NCBI RefSeq assembly: GCF_947507565.1
Contig: NC_089184.1
Location: forward strand, 1,984,001-2,048,000
Source of the DNA: Oscarella lobularis
Taxonomy: Eukaryota > Porifera > Homoscleromorpha > Homosclerophorida > Oscarellidae
Length of the DNA stretch: 64,000 nt
Reading direction: 5' to 3'
In this document: in pieces, positions 1 to 11,240 of the stretch
Numbering within the stretch: position 1 is the first letter of the stretch
How the letters are laid out: the number at the start of each line of letters is the position of its first letter
Program-made: the position numbers and the translations under genes
Notes under the pieces: model-generated
Databases searched by the model: none
Seen by the model: only the letters and a program-made list of their open reading frames with translations
Told to the model about the DNA's origin: nothing

Positions 1-1
1 C

Positions 2-1519
2 GACAGCGTCTACGGCGCCGTTTACATTACGAGTGGCTACGGGGTATCCGATCTCAAGCCCGTTCACGACTACAAAGCGTCTTGCTCCATTTGCGAAACG
101 AATTCGTCTGTGACGATCACCGTGTACGGCACGCCCGAATGTCCGAGCGGTTGGATAACGGAATACAAAGGATATCTCATGTCGAACTATTACCATTCTA
201 GTTCGTCCTACGATCGAACGGAATTTGTCTGCGTAGATCAGCACCCAGATACGACGCTCGGAAAAGGCAGCAGCGGCGAAGCGCGTCTATATCCAACAGA
301 ATACGAATGCGGATCTCTACCATGCAACGTCTACAAGGAGAATCGCGAAGCGACTTGTGCCGTGTGCTCCGCGCCGCTTTCTAACACCACGGGCTCCGTG
401 TACACGAGATGGGGTCGTACGACGTGTCCAACCGGGACCGAGCTTCTCTACACGGGTTACGCGGGCTCCGGTAACGCTGGTCATCGAGGATCGGGAGCAA
501 CGAACATGTGCTTGACAAAATCGCCTAAATATTTAACGTACAACGATGGCAATCAGAATCCCGCGCTTCTTTACGGCGTTCAGTTCTATCAAAGCGGAAT
601 TGTGCCGGAGTTCGACGCCGTCTACAAGCGAGCGATGCCGTGCAGTGTTTGCTACACGACAGCCGTCTCTAATATCATGTATCCGGCTCGAACCGATTGC
701 CCGGCGAATTGGAAGCTCCAATACACTGGCTACATCATGTCCACGTACTATTCGTCGCGTCAAACGGATTGGGCGTGTGTCGACGCCAATCCCGACAATC
801 TTGCACCAGGCAACGAAAATTCGCTCAACATTCCTTGGTATCTAACAGAAATTGAATGCGGCAGCATCTGGTGCCGCAACCAGATCGGCCGCTACATTCA
901 GGATCGCGAGTTGACCTGCTCCGTCTGCACACCCGACTACGACAAGGCCGGTGTCGCCGCGCCGACGTACGTTCGATGGGGTCGAAATGAATGCCCGCTC
1001 GACGACGACACGTTGATATACAGTGGCTTCGCTGCTGGATCTCACAACGACTACTCGGGAAGCGGTGTCGGTGTTCTGTGCATGCCCAAAGTGCCTCTGT
1101 ACGGCGACTACAAAGACGGCAATCAGAACGGGGCGCGATTGTACGGGTTCGAGTACGAGACGGGATCGAACTTTGTTGGGTCTGATATGCGTGCCGTCTA
1201 TCAGGCCGAAGTGCCGTGCGCCGTCTGTATGAACAGTAACACCGCGTCAACGTTTCTCATGTACGGATCGGATGTTTGCCCGTCGGGATACAGTGTCGAT
1301 TATTGGGGTTACTTGTTTGCCAAGCATTACTCACAGAGTTCGAAGTGCAGACAAGTCTGCATTGATGGATCACCACGACAATACAATAACACTCTGGGTA
1401 CTCAGAACAACAATCAAGCACGATTCTATCCTGCGGAAAAAGAAGGCGGCAATTTGCCGAATCCGCCTTATACAACCAATACGGAGCTCTTGTGCTCTCA
1501 GTGTAGCAGGCGTCCGTAA
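2..1519 (+). CDS. Cys-rich repeat protein with short-chain-collagen C-terminal-like domains (5' partial)
   Basis: The frame is open from base 2, so the gene starts left of the window; it ends at TAA 1517-1519 (about 505 residues visible, no intron seen). Two alternating repeat types of roughly 110 residues are visible. One type runs WGRxxCP...LxYxGxAxGSxxxxxxGSG...C...YxDGNQNxAxLYG, then ends in PCSVC or PCAVC. The other runs CP..W.L.YxGYxMS.YY, a CVD motif, an ECGSxxC motif, and ends in TCSVC. The WGR...GSG...LYG pattern is what I know from the C-terminal non-collagenous domain of sponge short-chain (spongin) collagen and related secreted proteins. No Gly-X-Y collagen tract is present in the visible part. 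Regular Cys spacing implies an extracellular disulphide-bonded protein. The role is probably matrix or surface, but that is inference. Confidence 0.75.
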   Translation, partial: DSVYGAVYITSGYGVSDLKPVHDYKASCSICETNSSVTITVYGTPECPSGWITEYKGYLMSNYYHSSSSYDRTEFVCVDQHPDTTLGKGSSGEARLYPTEYECGSLPCNVYKENREATCAVCSAPLSNTTGSVYTRWGRTTCPTGTELLYTGYAGSGNAGHRGSGATNMCLTKSPKYLTYNDGNQNPALLYGVQFYQSGIVPEFDAVYKRAMPCSVCYTTAVSNIMYPARTDCPANWKLQYTGYIMSTYYSSRQTDWACVDANPDNLAPGNENSLNIPWYLTEIECGSIWCRNQIGRYIQDRELTCSVCTPDYDKAGVAAPTYVRWGRNECPLDDDTLIYSGFAAGSHNDYSGSGVGVLCMPKVPLYGDYKDGNQNGARLYGFEYETGSNFVGSDMRAVYQAEVPCAVCMNSNTASTFLMYGSDVCPSGYSVDYWGYLFAKHYSQSSKCRQVCIDGSPRQYNNTLGTQNNNQARFYPAEKEGGNLPNPPYTTNTELLCSQCSRRP

Positions 1520-2079
1520 ATTCCTTGTGCACGTGAAACTGACCGCGTTTGTGAGCTGCTCTTGATCTGTGTCGTCTGCAACATTGCTTTTGTGTTTACT
1601 TTTTTGTACGTTTTATGCTTTGTAAGACCATTCGGTCTGCGCCGAATATATTTCTAGCACACGTTTTCTCCTAAAGTAAAAAGACACAGTGAGAGCAGGT
1701 ACTGAATGTGCTACTGTTAGTCGTACTGTTGAACGTACCGCATTGTAGTATGTGCGACGCATCGTGCGGCAGAACCTTTTGAATTCTGATCGCATTCGCC
1801 CTCGACTGTATTGTCGAGGAGTTGGAATAAATTTGAGTCCTTTTTCAAGGACCAATTTTTCCGCGTCTGTGAGTTGTCCTCGTTTGTGATGTGATAGGTG
1901 GCTTCACGATTGTCGATTTCTGGACTTGAATTTATTGAGTCTCTATCGACAACTCGAGAGTCGCTACTACTATCTTTATTGCAAATAGCACTATCATACA
2001 ATGCAACATCAATAGGGGAAGGGGGTGGTGAAAATAACACAATGATACGTCATTGTTCGTCCATCTCAGTGATAGTTCG
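1520..2079. other. 3' flank between convergent genes
   Basis: No convincing gene. It begins with the likely 3' UTR of the Cys-rich repeat gene; an AATAAA-type signal lies near 1827. Open frames here (for example on the minus strand at 1717-2040) have no domain pattern and no splice support. Confidence 0.4.
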
Positions 2080-2946
2080 TCATCGTTGTCGTCGTTGTCG
2101 GCGATCAACGGCGACGGGATTCTTTGCGTGGCGTTCGCTCGTCGCGCCGCTCGCGCTTTTCTCGCCGCCCTCTTCCTCTTCTGTATTTTGCGCGATCGTG
2201 TTCTTCGTCGCCGGAATCCGATTCGTCGCCAGTGTCGGATTCGATGTAATCGAATCGCTTTCGTCGATGACGTCCCTCCGTTTCTCTTGGTTCTCTTTCT
2301 CGCCGTCTCGATCGACTTCTGCTTCGTCTTCCGTGGCGCGACGCGCTTCTTGCCGCGTATTCGCCGCCGTCGCCGCCGCCGCCGCCTCTCTCTCGAGAAT
2401 GCGACCGCGATGTCGCCGTCGTTCCTGTCGTCGCCGAGGGGAGGGTGAAGGCAGAGATCGTCTTGTCGCCGCTTTCTTTTTCTCCTTCACAGGGTGGAGT
2501 GGGCCGCTCCGTGCTGTCGATGTCGCAGTCGACGTATTCTTTGTATATTGGCCTTTCCCTGTAAAAAGAAGAATTAATTGGGAATTCGTTAGAATTCTCC
2601 GCGGGATCGGTTTTTGAGTCCTACGGGACTCAGCCGATGCTTTGGCTGTCGCACGCTGGGCGTCATCTGTGATAGACGCCGAAGCAGACGCCTGCATCGT
2701 CGCCGTTGAGTTGTCTACGTGTGTTTGAACTTGTGCCGTCGCGAGCATGGTCCAAGCTTCCTTAGGTTGGTCCAGGATTTGAACATCGTCGTCGTCGTCG
2801 GAGACTTCGAACGTGCTTCCACTCGAATATTCGCTTTCGGTCATATTCGCTGTACGCGATCTCTTCTTCTCTGGTTGTAGCTTACGATATGGTGCGCCCC
2901 GGCAGTCGACACTCGTACGCTCCACCGAACGCTCGCAGCCTTCCAC
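2080..2946 (-). CDS. hypothetical low-complexity basic/acidic protein
   Basis: A 288-codon minus-strand frame starting at 2946. The N-terminal third has an acidic run (five consecutive Asp), the middle is Arg/Lys rich (PSPRRRQERRRHRGR) and the C-terminal half is Glu/Arg/Ala rich, as in disordered nuclear proteins. A good intron lies inside it: minus-strand donor GTAGGA at 2624, branch-like CTAAC, acceptor TTTTTACAG at 2559. It is 66 bp long, so splicing keeps the frame. The strongly biased composition also leaves the opposite strand open, so this call rests mainly on the intron and acidic run. No family recognised. The C-terminus may extend through another exon. Confidence 0.35.
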   Translation of the reverse strand: MEGCERSVERTSVDCRGAPYRKLQPEKKRSRTANMTESEYSSGSTFEVSDDDDDVQILDQPKEAWTMLATAQVQTHVDNSTATMQASASASITDDAQRATAKASAESRRTQKPIPRRILTNSQLILLFTGKGQYTKNTSTATSTARSGPLHPVKEKKKAATRRSLPSPSPRRRQERRRHRGRILEREAAAAATAANTRQEARRATEDEAEVDRDGEKENQEKRRDVIDESDSITSNPTLATNRIPATKNTIAQNTEEEEGGEKSASGATSERHAKNPVAVDRRQRRQR

Positions 2947-3786
2947 GCACTTAGATCAGGTAGACTAGGTTCGAACTCTGTAGAGTTCTTCGTCAGTACC
3001 ACTGAGTACGATTGGAAAGATATGTGCTCGAAGCGCTCCGGAGAGGACGAGTGCCGACTGCCAGGGCTCCTCGTTTATATAGCGCTGACTGGGGGAGTGG
3101 TCTAACAACCTTGCGTCATTTTCTGACGCATGTGTTAATTTCTGACGTTGCTCCATATCGCAGATTATGTGACGTGTAAATTTATCTTGCTTACGCGTCG
3201 TTAGCATGGCGACAATGGTTTCGTGACGTTAATCCGATCACGTGTGCTCTTTTGAGTATTGATCAGGATATACGTCACGTGTTTATTAAGCCATTGTTTT
3301 CATTGTCTAACGCGCGTGGTCCGAACTGCACTTTCGAGACGCTAACTAGTGCATCAGATCTGTTGATCATTCACTGGCAGCCACGGTTCGAGGCTGAAAT
3401 CGTCCAGTCGCTGCCATGCCAGAAGTAAAACGCTTGTGTGAAAATTTTCTGCTCTGGATGCATCACAATAGCATAATGCAGAGAGCCCCAATGCAGAGCC
3501 CTATATATAGATATAGGGCTCCGTAGATCTACACGTGCCTGCATGTGCAGCTATGCAAAACTATGCACGGGCAGGAGTCACATTTACAACCTTAGCCGAT
3601 CGCATTGCTCCGTTGTCAATGGACTGGAGGTAAGTAGGCTATAGTTCCAAAGATGCCTGTTCGACATTCGCTGTGGGCCCATCATTGTAGGGGCCCCCGC
3701 TAGGTGACGTTACCTTTTGTTGACAGTCTCCTCACGTGCATCGTTGGTGTCACGCCCCAGGTGTTTGAATTGTCGTGAGAGCGCCG
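2947..3786. other. intergenic / 5' region upstream of the adhesion GPCR
   Basis: No coding signal. It contains a near-perfect palindrome around 3497-3525 (AGCCCTATAT mirrored as ATATAGGGCT) and repeated GCATG/TGCAC motifs. It probably holds the promoters of the divergent flanking genes, but I cannot place them. Confidence 0.3.
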
Positions 3787-6700
3787 ATGGCAATCTTCGT
3801 TGCGTTCATAGTCTACTCCTGGCTTGGCACCTGCATTGTGGCCTCACTTTCAGGCTGTAGCGCTAAGGGGCTGTCGTTGCCGTCCTACTGCTCCGCTATC
3901 GCTTTGATACCTCGTCCTGTGCTGGCTGTCGAATGCACCGGCTCGAATATTACGGACCTGGCATTTGCTACTCGTTTGTCAGCGGACGCCAAACGCTGCA
4001 TTGAGACCCTGTACGACGTCCTTTTGGGGAGCGAGTGGGTGGGGTAATGTTTGAGGCGTTGCCCTTGTTTTGCGTAGAGTTGTAGAGCGAGGACGAATTC
4101 GACAACTTCGAAGTTATCAATTTGCTGGATTCGACAATTTGAAGAAGCTGTGAGTTTCACCAACGAAAGGGAATCAATTTATTGTACTCGTTTCTTTTGT
4201 AGATCTCTAAATTATGTTGGACTCAACGTTGTTGAAAGAGCTGCTTTCAGTAATTTGCTTCGACTGGAAAGATTGTTCGTGTATTTTATTATGGTGGATC
4301 CAATTGTACTACTAAACCTTTAGGGAATTGAATGGGAATAATTTGGAATCTCTTCCTTCCAATTTTGTCATGAATCTAACCAGACTGACTACTTTGTAAG
4401 CCTGCCTAGATTATTCTCTTTGTGTGAGATTTCTCCACTAGACACATCATTCAATCCAATTTGACCCAATTTCCTGATCTGGAAGGAGCGAAAAATCTGA
4501 CAGAAATGCAAGTCGTTAACATTCTGACACGGAAATTATAAAATGATTTATAGAAATCTTCACGACAATTTAATTACCACTATCAACAGCACAAACTTTG
4601 ATTCCATTTCATCAATCGAAGTCTGGACGTAGGACACCTGCATCTGATCGTTTTTTCCTCCCGGACATTTTTCTTGTAGCGCATTCAACCTGAGCGAAAA
4701 TCCACTTGTGTGCGATTGCCGGCTGGCATGGATCAAATCCTGGTTTTTGACTCGCCGACTTGCGATGCTTGTCTTCACTGCCACTTGCGCCGGTCCAACG
4801 GAAACAACTCAAAACCGAAATCCTGTCATGATCGACGATGAGGACTTCATTTGCGGTACGTCAATTTTTTGATTTTTAATTAATAAACAATTTTTTTCTA
4901 GATGTTGACGAATGCTTGAATAATAACGGTGGTTGCTCTGGCCTTTGTTCGAATACGTACGGCAGTTATTTTTGTTCGTGCCCGCCGCTATTCAAGCTAT
5001 ACAATGTCACCGAGTGCGGTAAGACACTGACTGGCTCCTGCGCAGGAATAACGATAATTTGCCTTTTTAACAGGAATTCCGCCGAACATTACTCGCATCG
5101 ATTTTGAATACGCTACGAAGCCAGTATTACGGCCAGGTGATCGGATCTTGCTGAAATGTTTTGGAACGGGACAGCCGCAGCCCGAAATAGAATGGCAGTT
5201 CAATGGGAAAACATTTTCGGGAGACGACGTCGAGTGGAGCAAGCTATCAGACGAAACGATTCGATTGGAACTCTCTCTTCTTCAAGTTGACTACAAAGAC
5301 AGCGGCAATTACATTTGCGTACTGAAGAACGGTGCAGGTCAAGCTCGGAAAATGATTGAAGTTTCTGTTTGGCCTTGTATGATTTTGACAGCTGTAATCT
5401 CACACTTATTCTTATATGTATTCGTCTAGATGACACGGATCCTGGTGTCGCTTCTTGTTCGAAAGACAGTATCGTCGTTCCGTACCTGGGCGAGTATCAT
5501 CTGCCAACGCACATTGGCTACGAAACGATTCTTGTGCAGCCGTGTGCTCATGGGCCCAAATGTTCGGCCGGCGATTCGGTGCTGTCAGATCGTGCCCTTT
5601 TTGCGTGCACGTCTAATGGAACGTGGCAAAATTTTGACTTGGAGAACTGTCAGTATGAAGACAAGACGACGAGATATTTTCAGTGTTTATCTCAGGTGCA
5701 AAAGATTGGTCAAATCAGCGAAGGGCACTCTAATGTTTATCCTTTAGCATACCGTCAACCAAACTAATGCGGAGTCTTTTGCGGCCTTGATAGTAGACGC
5801 TACCAAAAGCAGAAACCTTGACGTCAGAGAAATCGGCTTTGCTGTGACTTCTTTGGAGCGATTACTGGCAAACAGCCTACTGCAATTATCAACAAAGGTT
5901 TGTCACAGCGCGTTAGTCGTTTCTTCTATATTATTGAAAGCGTGGACCTGCAGGTTGTTGAGCTCATTCTTTCATCGGTAAGCCAATTGATGCAGATGTT
6001 TGAATTGTCGACTTGTACCGATTGCAGCGACAGGTGAGTTCTAGTGCAGCAGCTCTATTGCAGCCAATCGTTTAATTAATTTAAAATCTTTAATTTTGCA
6101 GACTACGCTTATTGGTGGGCGCACTAGCCGGTCGTTATATTACATTTGAAGGAGCCCGTTCGTCCCTAGTCGTTGACAATTCCCAAATGTATTTTGAGGT
6201 ATTTGTCGTTGGAGCTCGTCAGCGAATTAGCGCATCTGACGTCGTTGCTACCATGTCATTGGAACGAGAAGTGATGCAGCCTGCATCAGGAGACGGAAGC
6301 GGCGGGGCACTTCCACCAAACGTGACTGGCCTCGTGGCTGTTTATAAGAACACGGTCTTCTTTCGCCACGGCCAGCTGCCTGCGGAAAGTTCGTCGTGCA
6401 ACGATGACTCCTGCAATAAAAGGCGATCCTTACGAGAGAAAACATTGCTTAGTGCTGTCGCACAACTGGGATTGGGTTCTGAAGATTTAGATACCCAAGT
6501 GAACGGCACTACCTTTGTATTTCCTCACGAAGAGGTAAGAAAGTGGCGGAGCTTTTTTTCAGTAAGAATAACACTGCTTTAGGATGCCTTTGAGCCAGTT
6601 TGTGTGTCGTGGAATCATTCAATAAGCGGTAAAGAAATGAGCAGAAACTTCAATTATTATATAATGCTATAAAGGGTATATTGCAGGCACAGGTGGATGG

Positions 6701-9471
6701 TCTTGTGACTCTTGCAGTTTGGTCTCGTGGAAAAACAACACGGTCGAGTGCCATTGTGGAGCTGCAGCGACAGCGTCCGTTCTGATGGTTCGTGCACCTA
6801 TGACAAGATTCTTGAGTTTGTGATCTTGATGTCTTTGCAGACTTCATGCAAACGGAACAGTACTGCGTGCGAATGTCTCCGTGTGAGACGGTCTACTCAA
6901 GCAGAAATTGCCGTTATTGGATGCTACATTGTTCTAGGCGTTCTTGCTATCGCTCTTCTTATCGTCATTTTAACTTGGTACTGCTTGTCCTTTACTCTCT
7001 TCTCTGTGTCAGCAATATTACTGTTTCTTGTGTAGGATCATTTGTAAGGTTGTCTCTCGAAGTCTCAAAATTCACTTCAACATTTTGCTGTCTTTGTCAA
7101 TTTTTTCCGTCTCCTACCTTGTGTCCATCTTTCCGACTGACAGTAGCTATGGCGGAGCAAGGATCTCAGAAGCGGCTTGCAAAGCCGTCAGCAGTCTTAT
7201 TCACTTTTCGCTACTGGTTACCGTCATGTGGTTGACAGTTGAAGCCTATTCTCATCTTAGCGGGACGGCACGGAAGAGTGAAACGAAGAGAGACAACGTA
7301 TTTTTTCTCAAATCCTGTCTTCTCTGTTGGGGTAATATTAATCGCTATGAGTTTTTCATATTTGACTGACTTAGTTGTTCTCTAGGCTGTCCTTTGTTGA
7401 TGGTGGCTATTATCAATATTATAGGAGCTGCAAACTCAAACTCCAATTGTCTTCTTTATGGAACCACTGTTTATGTGCCAGATGAAACTTTGTCCAACGG
7501 GGAGAAACCTGTTCAGATGTAAGTCCTCACAAACATTGCGAAGATAGAGCTAATACAGTATATTGAAACAGATGCTGGATAAAGAACATGTACATCGTTC
7601 TTGGCACCTGCGCCATCCCGGCTCTTTTTCTCATCGTAACAAACACGCTCATCTACTGCGTCGTTCTTTGCCGAAAGACAGCAGGCGACCGTCTTCAAGT
7701 CGGACTGGCTATTTCAGTAAATATTCTCTTGGCTTTCAGCTGGGCCTTGGCGATTATTACTTTGTCTGATCACAATGACTTCGGCACGAATGCTTGCGCT
7801 GCCTTTGCAACTTTTTACTATTTGTTTGCCGTTCTGTACGTCATCGCGATTGTCGTCGTTCTACTCCAGTACGGCCCACTGAGCCGCGACGTATTGAAGA
7901 TGTTCGAACTCTGTCGTCGACAGCACGTGGACGACGAACACAAAGACGAGACATTGATCCACCCCAAATCAAACAATAACGCAGCCAAGGAAAAGAAAGA
8001 GAAAGGTTCAAAGAAGGCTAAGAAGGCCAATAGAAACAGGGAGAGGAAAGCGTCGATGGCATATACCCAAGGAGCGGAAAATATTCCACTTGAAGAACTC
8101 ATCGGTCTTATGCCGTTTGAGATGGAAATCGGCGGAGTGGCCGCACCACCTGTTCGTCATTCGGTTGGCCTGTCGCTCGGTGCGTCGATGACCGAAACCA
8201 CGTTGCGGATAGGCGACGAGAGCAACGACGAGGTCGAGAAGCGAGATTCGGACGAAGACACGACTAAAAGTCAACTTGATAGCGGCTCTTCGACGGAGAG
8301 CGACGGCGATGACGACGCGTCAAAGAAGGAAACGGATGAAAGTGAGACTGACCAAAAGAACGCAAAGGACGCAGAGATGGGATTCGTAGAGAGCGGCTGG
8401 GCCTCGGCCGCCGACGACGAGACGCGCGAGTCGGAATCTCCAGAAAGGGCAAGCAAAAAAGCTTTTGCACACGCCACGTTTGACGTCGACAATCAAGGGA
8501 CAAGCTCGACGCCCGATTTCGGACTACCAGCTGAGATTCCGGATCCGTTGACTCGTCAACTGAAAGAGCTCGACGAGATTATGACGTCGTCGCACGCGTC
8601 TCTCGACAAATTTGTCGACGACGTGACGACGAGTACAAAATCTCCGGCGCGATCTACCCAATCGTCGCAATTTCGAGATACGAGTTTGATGGCAGGACAA
8701 TGGCCGTACGACGATGAAACGTCGCCCTCTCGGCCATCGTCGAGAGCAAATCGTTCTTTAAGAAAAATTCTGATTCCAGCGACCAGTCCTAGTGCCGCTG
8801 CTCCCGTCGCTGTTTTGCCAGCAAATCGCACGACGATGCAGCGCGTTCGTCGCTCGGACGGCACAGTTGTTTTCACCGAAATTCGACAGCCACGTCGCGT
8901 TGAAGAAAAACGCTATTTGGAGAGATACGAACCGGTTCGCACGTCCGAGAGGGAATACTTTCGTCGTCCTTCGCCTCGACAGCCGCCGGAAAGGTTCTAC
9001 CGATACGATCCGCGACCGCTGAACGTTCCGAGGCAATACCCGTACTATCCGCGCGGCGGTAGACCTCCACCAGTTCGCGCTCGTTGGCCCGAGTACGACT
9101 ACGTGTACCGTTCTCGACCGGCTCCGCTGCCGCTGCCGCCGCCGCCCGCGCCGCCAGGTTACGCTCGACGCTACCGCCAGCCTAGATCCGCTCGTCCCGA
9201 TTACTACGAAGTGGATTCTGAAACTGGCAAGTTGGTAGAATATCGTTACGTTCGCCATCCAGAGGAACTCGGCGAACATATGAATCGGCGGCCACCGCCG
9301 CTCCGAAGACCGGTCACGAAATCGCGCCAGCAAACCAATATTCTATCCGACCAGGAAAAGGATCAGCTTATGTTTTTCTCCGGAGGCGACTCGAACGTTC
9401 CATCGCAGGTTGGAGATAATACCGACAGCGATGCAGACGCTTTCGGCGTTTGGTATCAAGAGCGAAGGTAA
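3787..9471 (+). CDS. adhesion G protein-coupled receptor (LRR-EGF-Ig-HormR-GAIN-7TM)
   Basis: I reconstruct 19 exons, all in phase, summing to 4719 nt (1572 aa): 3787-4010, 4078-4149, 4203-4274, 4324-4395, 4442-4507 (GC donor), 4554-4628, 4680-4855, 4902-5018, 5074-5376, 5430-5695, 5748-5897, 5954-6033, 6102-6534, 6583-6628, 6687-6787, 6841-6977, 7036-7331, 7386-7518, 7572-9471. In order: signal peptide (first ATG at 3787), about five LRRs, one exon each, an LRRCT (CDCRLAW), a Ca-binding EGF ([12 protein letters not shown]), a C2-type Ig domain, a hormone-receptor-like domain (C..NGTW...C), GAIN, GPS, seven TM segments and a tail of about 510 residues rich in Pro, Arg and Tyr. The order resembles ADGRA (GPR124/125) apart from the EGF. 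The GPS cleavage tripeptide is Ala-Ala-Ala, so autoproteolysis is probably absent. It is likely a plasma-membrane receptor; the ligand is unknown. Confidence 0.88.
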
Positions 9472-9583
9472 GAACGTGCACATCGAAACCAGCGGTTGTT
9501 TTTTTGCCCCAGCCCCAGCAAACCGTGATAAGAAACAAGCGTAAAACAGATGCTAACGGTACTCAGTACAACGCGAAACTAGT

Positions 9584-11078
9584 TTATTCTTCGGTATTTT
9601 CGGCGTTCCCTCCGAAAGCTTCAGGGTCATCCAAGTTCAGTGCATTGTCGTTGTCGTAGATAGGACTGTCGAATGTTTGGTCGTTGTATAGCGGGTTTTT
9701 GAATCCGCTGGTTGTTTCTGCACTTCCAAGAGCGTAGAGGTCCGGTGGTGGTTCGATAGCGAAGGCGCTGGCGTCGTTGTCGTACCTGTACTTTCGTCTG
9801 CGTCTATAGTGCAAGGCAAGTTATGTGTAACAGTATTGGATTCAGGGTTTTACCTAATGACGACGACAACAACGACGATGACGATAATTAGAATGAGAAT
9901 TAGTCCACCCAGGGCACCGACGAGAATAGGCCATGGAAATGATGTGTCTGAGGATAGGGTAGTTTACGACGTAGGCTTAACGGTTGTTAGCCGATACCTT
10001 GTGCACTAACGTCAGGTGTAGGGTTCACACCGGCGGTTGACGACGATGATGCTGCAGTTGAGGGAGATGTAGTAGTGGGGTCTATGACGAAAGAGTTTGT
10101 TTGGGATGTTAGCGTATTTAAATAAGATGTACATATGCAGAGCGGAGAGTCGTCAGCATCTTGGCAGGGGCATCTCTCGGGGTTTCCCGCCAAGCACGAA
10201 AAATCAACTGTCAGATCAGCTGACGGGGTTCTTTTGAAAAAGATTTTTTCTAAAGGTGAGCAGATCAGTCGTGTTCTTTGAGTCGTTCAACTGCTGTACG
10301 CGCACCGTAGTTGGGAATGTCGGACAAACGATCGACAGGTCGTCCCTGCCAAGCGAGGCGTCCTATTTTAACGTGAGCATCCAAAACGATCCACGAAAAC
10401 GAGTTGTTCTAAGTGTGATCAGAATTGCTCATGTTGTTTACTAGAGAACGGCGATGCCTTACGGGAGGAAATACGGCTGAGTCGTCGAGGCATGGAAATC
10501 TGTCGGCTGGTGTACCGTCCAATTGGCGCCAATTGGTGGGACAATTCCACGGACGAGGTTGGACGCCTGTAAAGCTGTTCACCTAAAGGTATTCCTAAGC
10601 TGCAATAGTCAGTTTCTTCGCTCAAAAGTACCGACGAATCCGTGACCGAAGCCAGTCCTTCATCTACCGAGTATATACACGTAAGCTGGCGAAGGTTAAT
10701 TAAGCGTTTTGCAGTGAAGTACCTTGGCACGTCGACACTCTTTTCAAGGTAATCTTGGTATTTCTGAGACTCAGCGATCCTGTTTTTGGAATAATCAATT
10801 TCCTGAGCGCTACGTCGCCGGTGACGCTGACGTCGAATGAGGCAGGCAGAGCTACTCCCTGTACGATTCTACCTTTAGAGCTAAAGGTTTTATAATCAAA
10901 TTGGACTAACGTCGAATGTCGTAGAAGGTTTGACGACGACCGTTTCCGCCGAACAGGGCAACCTGCCCTTAATCCAATTTGACGGCTCGTTCCAATTTGA
11001 CGTTGGTCGCCAAAAGAGAGTGTCGCCTGCCTCTGCCGAAGAGCAAGAGAGGAGCAAAACGAGGGTCACAAGCCGCAT
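9584..11078 (-). CDS. amnionless-like receptor, copy A
   Basis: Nine exons on the minus strand, in phase, 357 aa: 10911-11078, 10723-10858, 10632-10663, 10463-10582, 10306-10408, 10133-10249, 9998-10081, 9854-9947, 9584-9803. A signal peptide is followed by the amnionless N-terminal pattern (W..TSNWNEPSNW...LPCSAETV), then a second W.CP..W...FPCLDDSAVFP block, a Cys-rich segment, a Ser/Thr/Pro stalk, one TM helix near residue 265, an RRRRK stop-transfer and a tail with GFKNPLY and SPIY. In animals amnionless anchors cubilin for endocytosis, and its tail carries FxNPxF/Y internalisation signals, which matches this tail. The exon structure, including a 32-nt exon, is shared with copies B and C. 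Function by homology: endocytic receptor at the plasma membrane. Confidence 0.82.
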
Positions 11079-11240
11079 TGAAGGGTGTGGTACGGAATGA
11101 TACGGAACGTGATCTCACGTGTCTACTATGGAAATGATCATCTCCATTCCCCCAAGGGTCTAACAAACATTGCATCGCGACAACGTAACAAAGAACACGA
11201 CAACATCAGCGCAACAAAAAAATTTCAAGACTCGATGCCG

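Noticed and set aside
1898-2617. 239-codon plus-strand Ser/Arg/Val-rich ORF
   Set aside because: Antisense of the low-complexity minus-strand ORF; composition is explained by repeats of TCG/CGT.
2965-3207. 80-codon minus-strand ORF upstream of the low-complexity gene
   Set aside because: No protein features, and it lies in the probable 5' flank.
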